From Bradyrhizobium sp. Ai1a-2 (GTDB lineage: Bacteria > Pseudomonadota > Alphaproteobacteria > Rhizobiales > Xanthobacteraceae): a stretch of DNA of 64,000 nucleotides. The notes under the pieces were generated by a model that worked only from the letters and a program-made list of their open reading frames with translations, was not told the DNA's origin and did not search any database. A program made the position numbers and the translations under genes. The stretch covers positions 150,054 to 214,053 of the forward strand of contig NZ_AUEZ01000004.1 in the NCBI RefSeq assembly GCF_000426245.1. The letters are read 5' to 3'. Of this stretch, positions 14,517-24,237 are shown in pieces. How positions within the stretch are numbered: the first letter of the stretch is position 1; each line of letters opens with the position of its first letter.

Positions 14517-16157
14517 TCAGCCCGTTTTTGCGCGGTCGACGGTCGGGAGCCTATAGTCTCCATAGAGCTCCCGCAGTTTCGTCTTCAGGAGTTTGCCGGT
14601 TGCCCCATGCGGAAGCTCATCGACGAACAGCACGTCATCCGGCATCCACCATTTGGCGATCTTGCCTTCGTAAGAGGCCAGCAGATCGGCGGCCGTGAGC
14701 TGAGATCCCTTGCGTAGCACCGCGATCACAAGCGGACGCTCATCCCACTTCGGATGCTTGACGCCGATGACCGCCGCCTCGGCGACGTCGGGATGCGCCA
14801 TGGCCAGGTTTTCGAGCTCAATCGAGGAGATCCATTCGCCGCCGGACTTGATGACATCCTTGGAGCGATCGGTGATCTGCATGTAGCCTTCATCATCGAT
14901 CGTCGCGACATCGCCTGTGAAGAACCAGCCATCCTCCCGCTCGCTCTCAGGCATCTTGTAATAAGCGCGCGCAATCCAAGGTCCACGGATCACGAGATCG
15001 CCAAACGCTTTGCCGTCGTGCGGCAGCTCGTTATTGTCCCCATCGCGAATGCCGATTTCGACCCCGAACACAGCTCGCCCCTGTTTGACCTGCCGATTGC
15101 GGCGCTCGGTCTTTGACAGAGCATTATGCCTGGGCAGCGTCTTCGAGATCGTCCCGACGGGACTCGTCTCCGTCATGCCCCAGACGTGCAGCACCTCCAC
15201 GCCGTAACGGTCCTGTAGCGCCTCGATCAGGGAGCGCGGGCACGCCGTGCCGCCGATCAGCACGCGATTGAGCGTCGTCGGCTTCACGCCCGCGATTTGC
15301 AAATACTGAACATAGCCGAGCCAGACGGTCGGCACGCCGTTGGCGAAGGTGACGCCGTGCTCCTCGAACAGCCTGTGCAGGCTTTCGCCGTCGACCTTCG
15401 GTCCGGGCATCACCAGCTTTGCGCCCATCGCCGGTGCGCAATAGGGCATACCCCAGGACATCGCGTGGAACATCGGCGAGATAAACGCGACCGTGTCGTT
15501 CAAGGAAATCCGGCAGGCGTCGGGGAGGGCTGCAGCAAAGGAATGCAGCACGGCGCTCCGATGGGCATAGAGCACGCCCTTGGGATTGCCGGTCGTTCCC
15601 GATGTGTAGCAGAGACCGCACGCCGTGTTTTCATCGAGTTGCGACCACGTGCAGGCATCCGATTGTCCAATCAGCAAATTCTCATAGGATGGGAAGTCTC
15701 CGGCTCCGGCCGCCTTGGCGTCCGCAGCCTCTCCAAGATAGATCCACTTTTCGACGCTCGCGCACTTCGGCATCAATGTCCTGACGAGGTCGACGAAGGT
15801 CAGGTCGAAGAAGACCAGACGGTCTTCGGCATGATTGATGATGTAGACGATCTGCTCGACGAACAGCCGCGGATTAACCGTGTGGCACACTGCGCCCATT
15901 CCGGAGATGCCGTAGTAGAGCTCGAGATGCCGATAGCCGTTCCATGCCAGGGTCGCTACGCGATCGCCGGGTTTGATGCCAAGCGAATTCAGGGCGTTCG
16001 CGAGCTGCGAGCTGCGGCGCAAGAGGCCGGCATAGTTCGTAACGTGATCCGGTCTGGCGGGGGAGCGCGAGATGATCTCGACGTCGGGAAAAGAACGCGC
16101 CGCATGCGCCAGGATAGATGACAATAGCAGCGGGGTTTTCATCATCAAACCAAGCAT
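14517..16157 (-). CDS. Acyl-CoA synthetase (AMP-forming fatty-acid--CoA ligase family)
   Basis: A 546-aa ANL-superfamily ligase that activates a carboxylic acid as an acyl-adenylate and transfers it to CoA. All core motifs are present: the P-loop [11 protein letters not shown], the adenine motif WGMTETSP, the hinge region [20 protein letters not shown], and the C-terminal catalytic lysine in [11 protein letters not shown]. The ATG at 16157 ([14 protein letters not shown]) matches the usual medium/long-chain ligase start and has AGGGA upstream; in-frame codons further upstream were discarded. It converges on the flavoprotein gene. The chain-length preference cannot be read from sequence. Confidence 0.9.
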   Translation of the reverse strand: MLGLMMKTPLLLSSILAHAARSFPDVEIISRSPARPDHVTNYAGLLRRSSQLANALNSLGIKPGDRVATLAWNGYRHLELYYGISGMGAVCHTVNPRLFVEQIVYIINHAEDRLVFFDLTFVDLVRTLMPKCASVEKWIYLGEAADAKAAGAGDFPSYENLLIGQSDACTWSQLDENTACGLCYTSGTTGNPKGVLYAHRSAVLHSFAAALPDACRISLNDTVAFISPMFHAMSWGMPYCAPAMGAKLVMPGPKVDGESLHRLFEEHGVTFANGVPTVWLGYVQYLQIAGVKPTTLNRVLIGGTACPRSLIEALQDRYGVEVLHVWGMTETSPVGTISKTLPRHNALSKTERRNRQVKQGRAVFGVEIGIRDGDNNELPHDGKAFGDLVIRGPWIARAYYKMPESEREDGWFFTGDVATIDDEGYMQITDRSKDVIKSGGEWISSIELENLAMAHPDVAEAAVIGVKHPKWDERPLVIAVLRKGSQLTAADLLASYEGKIAKWWMPDDVLFVDELPHGATGKLLKTKLRELYGDYRLPTVDRAKTG

Positions 16158-16455
16158 CGCGAATATCCCTTTGGTCCTGATAATCTGGCAACTTTGCCGT
16201 ACAAAGCGCCCTGACCCCACGCATACGGCAGAGAAAATCATTCCAAAGCGAAATTTTGTTCTTGGTTCGCGCCGTGAGGGTAAAGTGCCAAATGAGCGCA
16301 CTTTCCTCGATCTATCGCCCGCGGCGGCTACTCGTTAAGGTAGATAATATCATTGCTCAGGCAATCTTGGAAGATACGTGCCCGCACTGACCGAACCTTG
16401 CCCGACATGCCACCGCCGTCGAATGCGGCGACGGTGGCCGTGATTGCATTGAAGA
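16158..16455. other. Intergenic region, nothing recognised
   Basis: About 300 bases between the acyl-CoA ligase start and the end of the DUF3303 gene. It contains AT-rich patches near 16340 but no supported gene, hairpin or named promoter. It must include the ligase promoter, since that gene reads away from it. Confidence 0.5.
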
Positions 16456-16731
16456 TCAACGCTTCGGCAGCGCTGCCATCACTTCGCCCGCGTCTGCGTC
16501 CTCTAGGCAAGGCGTGACGGTGAGCGGGAGCAGGTCGGCCCAGTGGGAAACCCAACGATACATGGCCTTTGGATCACTCGATTCGGAGATCGCAAATCCC
16601 TGACCGTTCATGCCATGCCAACGGCCCAACATCTTGACGCCGTCGGGTGGTCCGCCACCGGTCTCCAGGAAGCGTGCGACTGCTGCGTTGAAGGTGCCTT
16701 GAGGTACTGTCCAAGCGACTATGAACTTCAT
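16456..16731 (-). CDS. DUF3303 family protein
   Basis: A 91-aa protein starting MKFIVAWTVPQGTFNAAVARFL, with the family pattern of a first beta strand, a helix, GRWHGMNGQGFAISES, and DPKAMYRWVSHWADLL. It resembles a dimeric alpha/beta-barrel (ferredoxin-like) fold. The ATG at 16731 has GGAGGA 6-11 bases upstream. Members are common in alphaproteobacteria and cyanobacteria and have no known function. No operon partner is obvious. Confidence 0.8.
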   Translation of the reverse strand: MKFIVAWTVPQGTFNAAVARFLETGGGPPDGVKMLGRWHGMNGQGFAISESSDPKAMYRWVSHWADLLPLTVTPCLEDADAGEVMAALPKR

Positions 16732-16969
16732 GCCAGTCCTCCATATCTGCAATCAATGGATGAATGTCGCGGCTTTGCCGCTTGTGCACGATAGCGCTTG
16801 CACGTCGAATAACAACGGCGAATGAACAGGTGTTGTGGGCAGAAGAACGCAGTTCATGTCGTTGCGCGGAATGCCTGTGTTGTGATCCAAATCGGTTAGC
16901 CTCAGATTTGGAAGAACACTTCCGCCTTGCCCACGAAGGCCCGTCGCGCGGGCGCGCTCTTCGCGGCCG

Positions 16970-18109
16970 TCACGACGCCGCGCGATGCGCCTCGTCATTT
17001 AGCCGCGCGAGCAGCGATCTTGCCGTGTCGTTGGGCAGCAGCGTAGCGACGCTCACGCTGGGCTCGGTGCGGATATCGCGCTTGCCGTGGCTGGTATGGC
17101 GCATGACGCTGGAGAGGCGACGCGCGATGACGTGGGCGTTGCGCAGGTCGGCGCCGGCGAACACGACGATGACCGATCCGTCTTCCTGGGCCGCGCCGAA
17201 ATCCATCTGCCGCATCAGGCGGCTGATGATGCGCGCGCCGTCGAACTGCGCGCGGGGATGGACGGGATCGAAGGCGAAGCGCGCCACGCTCAACGCGCCG
17301 CCGTACTCGATGGTCTGATAGACAGCGGTGGCGAAATCGCGCTCGAAGGCAAAGCGGGTGAGCAGGCCAGTGCGCGCATCGATCAGGCCCTCGGCGTCGA
17401 TTGCGCGGAGCGTCCGGCTCAAATGCATCTCGAATGCATGCTGGCGCACCAGGGGTAGCGCGATCGCGGCGACGTCGGCCGGCTCGCCGGCAACCAGCTC
17501 GAGATGCGGCAGCTCGTAACTCGGGGCGAGCCCGTCCGGCGTCACCACGACCGGCAGATTGCGGAAACGGGCGTCTTCCGCCAGCACCGTCAGGAAAGCA
17601 TCGATCACACGCAGCGTGAAGCCTTCGCCGAGCACGATGCCGTCGACATCGCGGGAATTGAGATGCTTGGCGGCCGCCTCGATGCTGAGCGCGCCGACCA
17701 CGCCGCAGCGCTCGCCGAGCACGACCGAGAGCGCCGGATAGGCACCGCCGCGGCCGATCAGGAGCACGGTCGCGTCGCGGCTGGTATCGATATCCGAAAG
17801 CAGGATCGGTGAGGGCGGCACCAAGCGGCGCATCACGGTCGAATGCAGCGAGCGGATGCGCAGCACCGCGTTGAGACGCGCGAGCAGTCGGTTGGGATGC
17901 TTCTGGGTGTGAAAGAACGGAATCGCATTGTCGGGCAACGCCACTTCGGGATCGACGGCGATCAGCGGCAGATAGGGCTGGCGCGGCGCCACCATCGCTG
18001 CCAATTCGGCGAGTCCTGCCTCGTCGGCAGTCGAGGCGGCGGCGATCACGGCGGCGGGCTGCACCTGGGCGACTGCGCGCGCGGCATCGGCCCATGTGGT
18101 CTCGACCAC
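16970..18109 (-). CDS. Two receiver-like domains plus degenerate GGDEF domain
   Basis: At least 379 aa. The first 230 residues hold two alternating beta/alpha modules resembling response-regulator receivers, but without obvious phospho-acceptor Asp pockets. The C-terminal part starts like a GGDEF domain (LIDARTGLLTRFAFERDF), yet the active-site GG(D/E)EF position reads QEDGSVIVV, so it is very unlikely to be a cyclase. The start is doubtful: coherent receiver-like sequence (CRPILIAST) continues upstream to an in-frame stop at 18218-18220, with no ATG, GTG or TTG on the way; only CTG at 18175 or ATT/ATC codons are available. The GTG at 18109 is reported as a minimum. It lies downstream of the ANL-fold gene. 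Confidence 0.75.
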   Translation of the reverse strand: MVETTWADAARAVAQVQPAAVIAAASTADEAGLAELAAMVAPRQPYLPLIAVDPEVALPDNAIPFFHTQKHPNRLLARLNAVLRIRSLHSTVMRRLVPPSPILLSDIDTSRDATVLLIGRGGAYPALSVVLGERCGVVGALSIEAAAKHLNSRDVDGIVLGEGFTLRVIDAFLTVLAEDARFRNLPVVVTPDGLAPSYELPHLELVAGEPADVAAIALPLVRQHAFEMHLSRTLRAIDAEGLIDARTGLLTRFAFERDFATAVYQTIEYGGALSVARFAFDPVHPRAQFDGARIISRLMRQMDFGAAQEDGSVIVVFAGADLRNAHVIARRLSSVMRHTSHGKRDIRTEPSVSVATLLPNDTARSLLARLNDEAHRAAS

Positions 18110-18251
18110 CGGAAACAGCCTGGCCTCGTCGAGCGCGCGCGCGAAGGCTGGCCGACCCGTGGTCGACGCAATCAGGATCGGGCGGCAAGCTTTGACCGCG
18201 ATGCTAGTTGCAGCCGCTTAATGCAGCGTCAACGCCCGCTCTTGCGGCTAT

Positions 18252-19754
18252 TCAGATGCCGCCGGCCCGATCGCGAAAGGCTTCGACCATCAATGGGTTG
18301 AGGCCGAGTTCTGTCATGGCGTTGCGGGCGCGTGCGTTGTCCTGGGCGCGCCCGGCGAGGCGATGGCCGGCGAGGCGGTCGGGCAGCGCGGTGAGCAGGG
18401 CGCCCTGGCCGAGTCGGCGCGACCATTCCTGCAGGTCGTTGGCGAGGAAGCGGTAACCACCAACTGCCATGATGCCGGACGGCGGCGCGGTGATATTGAT
18501 GGCGCCGGTCGAACGGTCGAGCCGCGCTGCATATTCGGTGTCGACGTAATCGCGCGGCGGCGGGACTATCAGCGCGTCGTTCGGCACTTGCGATGGCGCA
18601 TAGGCCGCGGCGGGCACCATTGGTCCGCGCAGGCCGAGCGTACCCGTTGGCGTCAGCAGGATCTCGCCGGCAATTGAGGAGCCTGGGAGCTCGCGCGGCG
18701 CACCGTGCGGACCGGGTTTGATCGGCGCCGGCGAGCCGTCCTCGGCGGTCCGGCGCGCGCCAAACAAGCCGGCTTCGCCGAACAGATAGACGTCCGTCAA
18801 CGTCGCCCGCTGCGCGATCCAGGACGCGCCGGCGGCGACCTGCTCGGGTGCCCGCCACAGCCCGATCACGTTCCGCACGCTCGGCATGTTGGCGTCGAGG
18901 TCGAGTTCAGCCAGCCGCAGCGCCAGAGGCGCGGGCGCAATCAGCGTGTCGCAGGCATGGTCGTTGATCTGGGTCTGCAGCACCTCTTCGTCGAAGGGAT
19001 GGTGCAGCACCAAGGTGCCGCCGGTGAGCAGCCAGACCGCAAGCGAAGAAGCAAGGCCCGCGAAGGACATCGGGGCGAAAGTTGACATGATGGTTGCGCC
19101 CTGAGGCACGTCGCTCTCCAGCGACATCGCAAGTCCGCCGGCGATCAGCGCGAAATGGGCGCGCGGTACCGGGCGGAAGCCATCGGCGGTCACATCGAAG
19201 GAGATCAGCGAGGCTTTTCGGCCGTCCTGGATCACCGCCCGCGTGGTCGAGGATTCCCGCAAGATGGCCTGGTCGAGCGAGGCCATGCCTTCGGGCAGAT
19301 CGCTGCCGAAACCGCAGACATGGCGGATCGAGAACGCTTCCGCCGCCGCATTCATCGCGAAGTCGGCATAGATGACGCCGTCGACCCGGCTCGTCGTCAC
19401 GATCGCCCGCGCGGCGGTGCGGTTCAATGCCGCGGTCAGTTCGGCGTGCCGCCAGAGCAGCGGCATCGGCGCGACCACCAGTCCGGCGCGATGGGCGGCG
19501 AGCACCGTCAGCGCGAATTCGACCGTGTTCGGCAGTTGCACCGCCAGCACCGAATTGGCCGGCAATCCAGCTTCAATGAAGTGCGCCGCGATCGCCGAGA
19601 TCGCGCGGTCGGCTTGCGCGTAGGTCAGCCGCTTGCGTGTCTGGCCGGTGATGCGCGGCTTGTTGAGCGGATCGACCAGCGCCAGCGCATCCGGCTGTCG
19701 CGCCAGTACGCGCTTGAACAGGGAATCGAGCGTGGGCGAAGCGGACTGGGTCAC
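18252..19754 (-). CDS. Degenerate ANL-superfamily adenylate-forming enzyme-like protein
   Basis: A 500-aa protein with the N-terminal architecture of an AMP-dependent synthetase (ALALVDPLNKPRITG, LTYAQADRAISAIAAHF, VLAVQLPNTVEFALTVLAAHRAG). Where the phosphate-binding loop TSGTTG-x-PKG should follow, the sequence reads ISFDVTADGFRPVPRAH, with no Ser/Thr/Gly-rich loop. The adenine motif is also altered (LFGEAGLFGARR), and the C-terminal catalytic Lys segment is missing. The overall length and fold order are conserved, which argues for selection rather than decay. The start is GTG. It follows the binding-protein gene by 34 bases and precedes the receiver/GGDEF gene, so co-expression is likely. 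Confidence 0.75.
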   Translation of the reverse strand: MTQSASPTLDSLFKRVLARQPDALALVDPLNKPRITGQTRKRLTYAQADRAISAIAAHFIEAGLPANSVLAVQLPNTVEFALTVLAAHRAGLVVAPMPLLWRHAELTAALNRTAARAIVTTSRVDGVIYADFAMNAAAEAFSIRHVCGFGSDLPEGMASLDQAILRESSTTRAVIQDGRKASLISFDVTADGFRPVPRAHFALIAGGLAMSLESDVPQGATIMSTFAPMSFAGLASSLAVWLLTGGTLVLHHPFDEEVLQTQINDHACDTLIAPAPLALRLAELDLDANMPSVRNVIGLWRAPEQVAAGASWIAQRATLTDVYLFGEAGLFGARRTAEDGSPAPIKPGPHGAPRELPGSSIAGEILLTPTGTLGLRGPMVPAAAYAPSQVPNDALIVPPPRDYVDTEYAARLDRSTGAINITAPPSGIMAVGGYRFLANDLQEWSRRLGQGALLTALPDRLAGHRLAGRAQDNARARNAMTELGLNPLMVEAFRDRAGGI

Positions 19755-19788
19755 GGGTTCAACGTCGGTTGCATCAGGTTGGCTGCGG

Positions 19789-21654
19789 CTACTTCGGTTG
19801 CGACTCTGGCCTCTGCCACCAAGTCTCCGGCAGGTAGCCGGTCAGGGCAGTGCTCTCTGGTCGTTCTATCCGATTCCAGCGCGCGATCCATTGCTCCGCG
19901 ACGTTAAACAGCGGAATTGCGTAAAAGCCCGACATCAGGGTGCGGTCCAGCGCCCGCACCGCCGAGACGAAGGCGGGTCGCTCCCGCGCCTCCAGCAGCG
20001 CGGCGATCAGGGCGTCGATCGCGGGATCCTTGGCGCCCATGTAATTCCTGGTGCCGGGGATATCGGCGGCCTGGCTGCCCCAATAGAACGACTGCTCGTT
20101 GCCGGGCGATAGCGATTGATCCCACCGGTTCTGGATCATATCGAACTCGTAGCCGAGCCGGCGCTGGTCGAACTGGACCGGATCGACGGCGCGCACCCGC
20201 ACCGCGATGCCGGCACGCTTGAGGTCGCGCTGGTAGGCGAGCGCGATTCGTTCCTGGTCGCGGGTCGTCACCAGGATCTCGAACGCAAACGGCACCTTGG
20301 TCGCGTGGTTGCGCAGCACCGTGCCGTCGACCTCGTAGCCGGCCTCCGACAGCAGCGCGAGGGCGCTGCGCAGCGCGGCGCGATCGCGGCCCGTGCCGTC
20401 GCTGACCGGCAGGTGATAACTGCCGTCAAGAATGTCGGGTGCAATATGCGCGCTTGCCCGCTGCAGCAATTCTCGTTCGCGCTCGTCGGCGGGGCGGCCA
20501 TAGGCGGATAGCTCCGAGCCGGCGAAGAAGCTGCCGCTACGGGCATAGAGGCCGAAGAAGTAGTTGCGGTTGATCCATTCGAAATCGAACAGGAGTGTCA
20601 GCGCCCTCCTTACGCGGACGTCCGCAAACAGCGGACGGCGGGTATTGAACACCAGGAATTCGGAAGGCTGCGGCAACCCGGTCTTGATGGTGTCGCGGAT
20701 CACCGCGCCGTTGCGGGCCGCAGGAAAATCATAGCCCTCATGCCAGCGTAGCGGCTCAGCCTCGACACGGAAATCGTAGAGACCGCGCTTGAAGGCTTCG
20801 AACTGGCCGTTTGCCTCGCGGTAGAAATCGAGCCTGATCTCGTCGAAATTGTAGAGGCCGCGATTGACCGGAAGGTCGCTGGCCCAATAGTCCGGATTGC
20901 GCACCAGCGTGACGCTCGCGCCGGGCTTCACCGCGCCGACGCGATAGGGGCCGGAGCCGATCGGCCCCGTCAGCGTCGTGTCCTCGAAGGTAGCTGGATC
21001 GACCGCGTGTTTTGGCAACACCGGCATTAGCCCCAGGATAAGCGGCAGTTCGCGGTCATTGGCGCCTGTGAGGTCGAAGCGCGCCGTGAGCGGGTCGGGG
21101 GAATCGGCTTTCGCGACCTTCGCATAATATTGCCGATGGTTGGGACGGCCGTGGTCGCGCAACAGCTCCCAGGAGAACAGCACGTCCTCGGCCGTGACGG
21201 GCTTACCGTCGGAAAAGCGGGCTCGGGGATCGAGATGGAAGGTGACGTAGCTTCTCGCATCGTCGGTCTCGACGGTCTTGGCGAGCAGGCCGTAGAGCGT
21301 GAACGGCTCGTCATTGCCGCGCGCGAGCAGGCTCTCGACGACGAAGCCCCTGATCTGCTGCACGGCCAAGCCGCGAACGATCAGCGGGTTGAGGCTGTCG
21401 AAGGTGCCAAGGATGCCCCAGGTCAGCCGGCCGCCCTTGGGCGCATCGGGATTGGCGTAGGGCATATGGGTGAAGTCGGCCGGCAGGGCTGGCGCGCCAT
21501 GCATCGCGATGGCGTAGCTTTCCGCCGCCCCGGTCGGGCCGGTCCCGACCAGCGCGAGGGCGATACCGAGACCCAGCGCGGCGAGCGCGCCACGCCCAAA
21601 TGCAACCCAGGAAACGCGCGGAGCAACGCGTCGATCTGATTCGCCAAATTTCAC
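19789..21654 (-). CDS. ABC transporter family 5 extracellular solute-binding protein (YejA-like)
   Basis: A periplasmic binding protein for oligopeptides or similar solutes, about 621 aa from the GTG at 21654. That start gives a basic N-region and the hydrophobic core ALAALGLGIALALVG followed by an Ala-rich cleavage region. The family 5 markers are YANPDAPKGGRL, GTFDSLNPLIVRG, and the central FSDGKPVTAEDVLFSWELL. An open frame continues upstream to 21783 but adds a Cys/Arg-rich stretch unlike a signal peptide. No permease or ATPase gene adjoins it; instead the ANL-like gene follows after 34 bases. The ligand is unknown. Confidence 0.85.
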   Translation of the reverse strand: MKFGESDRRVAPRVSWVAFGRGALAALGLGIALALVGTGPTGAAESYAIAMHGAPALPADFTHMPYANPDAPKGGRLTWGILGTFDSLNPLIVRGLAVQQIRGFVVESLLARGNDEPFTLYGLLAKTVETDDARSYVTFHLDPRARFSDGKPVTAEDVLFSWELLRDHGRPNHRQYYAKVAKADSPDPLTARFDLTGANDRELPLILGLMPVLPKHAVDPATFEDTTLTGPIGSGPYRVGAVKPGASVTLVRNPDYWASDLPVNRGLYNFDEIRLDFYREANGQFEAFKRGLYDFRVEAEPLRWHEGYDFPAARNGAVIRDTIKTGLPQPSEFLVFNTRRPLFADVRVRRALTLLFDFEWINRNYFFGLYARSGSFFAGSELSAYGRPADERERELLQRASAHIAPDILDGSYHLPVSDGTGRDRAALRSALALLSEAGYEVDGTVLRNHATKVPFAFEILVTTRDQERIALAYQRDLKRAGIAVRVRAVDPVQFDQRRLGYEFDMIQNRWDQSLSPGNEQSFYWGSQAADIPGTRNYMGAKDPAIDALIAALLEARERPAFVSAVRALDRTLMSGFYAIPLFNVAEQWIARWNRIERPESTALTGYLPETWWQRPESQPK

Positions 21655-21882
21655 GGAACGAGCTTTACCACAGGACCTTGCAACTCGCCGTGACGTTGGG
21701 GCAAACCTGCTTGCCGGCATTGATCTTTTCGTCTGCCGCTGTATTGAAGGCGTGCAATTGAACAGGGCGGCAACGCCTGTCACGTATCCGCCTCAATTGA
21801 CTAGGAGACAGCCGCCCCAAACGGCTAGGTGTCGGTGCCTGCAGCGGTTTCGGGCGCCGCCGTTGAGAAAGGGTTTTCCGCA

Positions 21883-22713
21883 ATGAATTTCCGTATCTTG
21901 GCCGCGTCGGCCCGGCCGCGTGGGCGAATTTTCGCCGCCTTGGCAGCGACGGCCTTGTCGGCCGCGGTGCTGGTTCCCGAAGCGAGTGCCCAGCAGCCGG
22001 CGGCCCCGGCTGCGCCGAAGGCCGCGCCCAAGGCGGCGCCGAAGGCTGCCCCCAAGGCGCCCGCGCCCGCGCCGGCTGCTCAGGGGCAGCCGCCTGTCCC
22101 GGCCGCTCCGGGAGCGCAGGCCCAGCCGCAGCAGCCGCCGGCCCAGGACCAGCAGGTCCAGCTCATCTACGCGCCCTGGACCAAGTTCTGCCTCAAGGGC
22201 CAGGATGCCAACGCCAAGCAGGTCTGCTTCACCGGCAAGGACGGCCGTATCGAGTCCGGCCAGCCGGTGATCGCGGCCGTGATCATCGAGCCCGAAGGGG
22301 AGCCGAAGAAGATCCTGCGCGTGACACTGCCGCTCGGCATGCAGCTCGTGCACGGCACCCGCATCATCGTCGACAACAACCCGCCGCAGCAGGCGCCCTA
22401 TGTGATCTGCTTCACCAATGGCTGCATGTCCGACTATGAAGCGACCCCCGAGCTGCTCAACAGCCTGAAGAAGGGCCAGAACCTGGTGGTGCAGGCGATC
22501 AACGCCAACGGCGCGCCGCTGACACTGCCGCTGCCTCTCGTCAACGAGTTCGCCAAGGCCTATGACGGCCCGCCGACCGACCCGAAGGTGTTCGAGGAGA
22601 ATCAGAAGAAGCTGCAGGAAGAGCTGCAGAAGCGCGCGGAAGAGGCCCGCAAGAAGCTTGAGGCCAATCCGCCGGCAACGGGTGTCTCTAGCCCGCCAGC
22701 TGCTGCGAAGTAA
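21883..22713 (+). CDS. Invasion-associated locus B (IalB) family periplasmic protein
   Basis: A 276-aa exported protein. A signal sequence (IFAALAATALSAAVLVP, cleavage near AQQ) is followed by a low-complexity run of Ala/Pro/Lys repeats (APKAAPKAAPKAAPKAP). The IalB domain comes next: APWTKFCLK, QVCFTGKDGR, ILRVTLPLGMQLVHGTRI, VICFTNGCMSDY, with four Cys likely in disulfides. The C-terminus is a charged helix (QKKLQEELQKRAEEARKKL). IalB proteins are known from Bartonella invasion work, but homologues in soil Rhizobiales probably serve the envelope generally. A clear terminator follows at 22739. Confidence 0.9.
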   Translation: MNFRILAASARPRGRIFAALAATALSAAVLVPEASAQQPAAPAAPKAAPKAAPKAAPKAPAPAPAAQGQPPVPAAPGAQAQPQQPPAQDQQVQLIYAPWTKFCLKGQDANAKQVCFTGKDGRIESGQPVIAAVIIEPEGEPKKILRVTLPLGMQLVHGTRIIVDNNPPQQAPYVICFTNGCMSDYEATPELLNSLKKGQNLVVQAINANGAPLTLPLPLVNEFAKAYDGPPTDPKVFEENQKKLQEELQKRAEEARKKLEANPPATGVSSPPAAAK

Positions 22714-22738
22714 CGGCAAGATTTCCCAATACGTCAAA

Positions 22739-22766
22739 GGCGCTCCAGCAGGAGCGCCTTTTATTT
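22739..22766 (+). terminator. Rho-independent terminator of the IalB-family gene
   Basis: GGCGCTCC (22739-22746) pairs with GGAGCGCC (22751-22758) around an AGCA tetraloop, followed by the T-rich TTTTATTT. It lies 26 bases after the stop codon, a textbook intrinsic terminator. Confidence 0.9.
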
Positions 22767-22824
22767 GGGGAGATATCTGATCCGCGCCGCCCGGATGCAG
22801 TGCAGCATCCGCGTCGCGCGCGAG

Positions 22825-23157
22825 CTAGTTCAACGAGGGATTGCGAGGGCGGTAGCCGCCGGATTTGTCCTGGATGAATATCTCGGCCACCTGGGAGTGC
22901 CGGATCGGTTCGCCGGAATCGTCGGGCAGCAAGTTCTGCTCGGAGACGTAGGCGACGTACTCGGTCTCGGCATTTTCGGCGAGCAGGTGATAGAAGGGCT
23001 GATCCTTGTGCGGCCGCACCTCTTCCGGGATCGACAGCCACCATTCCTCGGTGTTGTTGAACTCCGGATCGATGTCAAAGATCACCCCCCGGAAGGAAAA
23101 CACCCGGTGGCGGACGATTTGCCCGATCTGGAACTTAGCGGTACGCGCTTTTATCAT
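22825..23157 (-). CDS. hspQ: Heat shock protein HspQ (YccV-like)
   Basis: A 110-aa protein with the hemimethylated-DNA-binding / YccV fold: FQIGQIVRHRVFSFRGVIFDIDPEFNNTEEWW, then DQPFYHLLAENAETEYVAYVSEQNLL. In enterobacteria HspQ binds DNA, influences DnaA stability and acts as a Lon specificity enhancer. The ATG at 23157 (MIKARTAKF) fits the family; an ATG at 23175 would add six residues. It is divergent from the AEC carrier gene, and about 120 bases separate the two starts. Confidence 0.92.
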   Translation of the reverse strand: MIKARTAKFQIGQIVRHRVFSFRGVIFDIDPEFNNTEEWWLSIPEEVRPHKDQPFYHLLAENAETEYVAYVSEQNLLPDDSGEPIRHSQVAEIFIQDKSGGYRPRNPSLN

Positions 23158-23276
23158 AGTTCGTCGATAGACCATGATGGCGGCGGATGCTAGGGGCAAG
23201 CGGGCGAATTAACCTTTCGCCTCCTGCCGAATTTCGCGGCATTTCCCCTTGGAAAATCCCCCAAAAGACGTCTTCC

Positions 23277-24230
23277 GTGGTCGATATCCTCAATCTTGCA
23301 CTGCCTTACTTCGGGCTGATCTTCATCGGTTTCGCCTGCGGCAAGGCCAAGGGCCTGCCCGAATCCGGGCTGGCCTGGATGAATTTCTTCCTGCTCTATG
23401 TCTCGCTGCCGGCGCTTCTCTTCGGCATCATGTCGAAGACTCCGTTCTCGGAGCTCAACAATCCGCCGTTCCTGGTTGCGACCACGCTTGGAACCGTGAT
23501 CGCGTTTTTCCTGGCGATGCTGGTCGCCAAACTCCTGGGGCGGTTGTCGCTGCGCGAGGCGACGCTCGCAGGTCTCTCCGGCGCCTACGGCAATATCGGT
23601 TACATGGGCCCGGGCCTGGCGCTCGCGGTGTTGGGCCCGAAGGCCGCGGCGCCGACCGCGCTGATCTTCTGTTGCGACAGCATCTTCCTGTTCTCGATCG
23701 TGCCGCTGTTGATCGAGCTGACCGACCGCGAACATCCCTCGCTGTTGCACGCGTGCGGGGTGGTGGCACGCCAGATCGTGCTGAACCCGCTGATCATGGC
23801 GGCATGCTTCGGCGCGCTTGCCGCGGCATTGCACCTGCGTTTTCCGGTCGCGCTGGATAATACGCTTTTGTTCCTGCAGAACGCGGCGGCGCCGGTGGCG
23901 CTGTTCGTGCTCGGTGTCACGGTCGCGCTACGGCCGCTTGATCGGATTCCCTGGGACGTGCCGGGCGTGATTGCGGTCAAGCTTCTGATCCATCCGCTGC
24001 TCGCGTTCGGCTTGATGCTGGCGTTCGGCCCGTTCGCGCAGCCTTGGGCCGCGACCGCGGTGCTGATGGCCTCGCTGCCGCCGGCGCTGAACGTGTTCGT
24101 GATCGCGCGGCAGAACGACACCTGGGTCAAGCCGGCTTCGGTCGCCGTGCTGGTCGGCACGTTTGCGTCAGTCGTCACGCTGACCAGTGCGATGTGGATG
24201 CTGCAGACTGGACGACTGAGTTTTCCGTGA
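23277..24230 (+). CDS. AEC family transporter (auxin efflux carrier-like)
   Basis: A 317-aa integral membrane protein with about ten hydrophobic segments in two halves, typical of the AEC/BASS-like fold: ILNLALPYFGLIFIGFACGKAKGLP at the start and AVLMASLPPALNVFVIARQ in the second half. The GTG at 23277 (VVDILNLALPYF) was preferred because sequence upstream is not hydrophobic or conserved in style. Bacterial members export malonate or other small organic acids. No catabolic neighbours point to a substrate. Confidence 0.85.
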   Translation: MVDILNLALPYFGLIFIGFACGKAKGLPESGLAWMNFFLLYVSLPALLFGIMSKTPFSELNNPPFLVATTLGTVIAFFLAMLVAKLLGRLSLREATLAGLSGAYGNIGYMGPGLALAVLGPKAAAPTALIFCCDSIFLFSIVPLLIELTDREHPSLLHACGVVARQIVLNPLIMAACFGALAAALHLRFPVALDNTLLFLQNAAAPVALFVLGVTVALRPLDRIPWDVPGVIAVKLLIHPLLAFGLMLAFGPFAQPWAATAVLMASLPPALNVFVIARQNDTWVKPASVAVLVGTFASVVTLTSAMWMLQTGRLSFP

Positions 24231-24237
24231 GCGTCTC

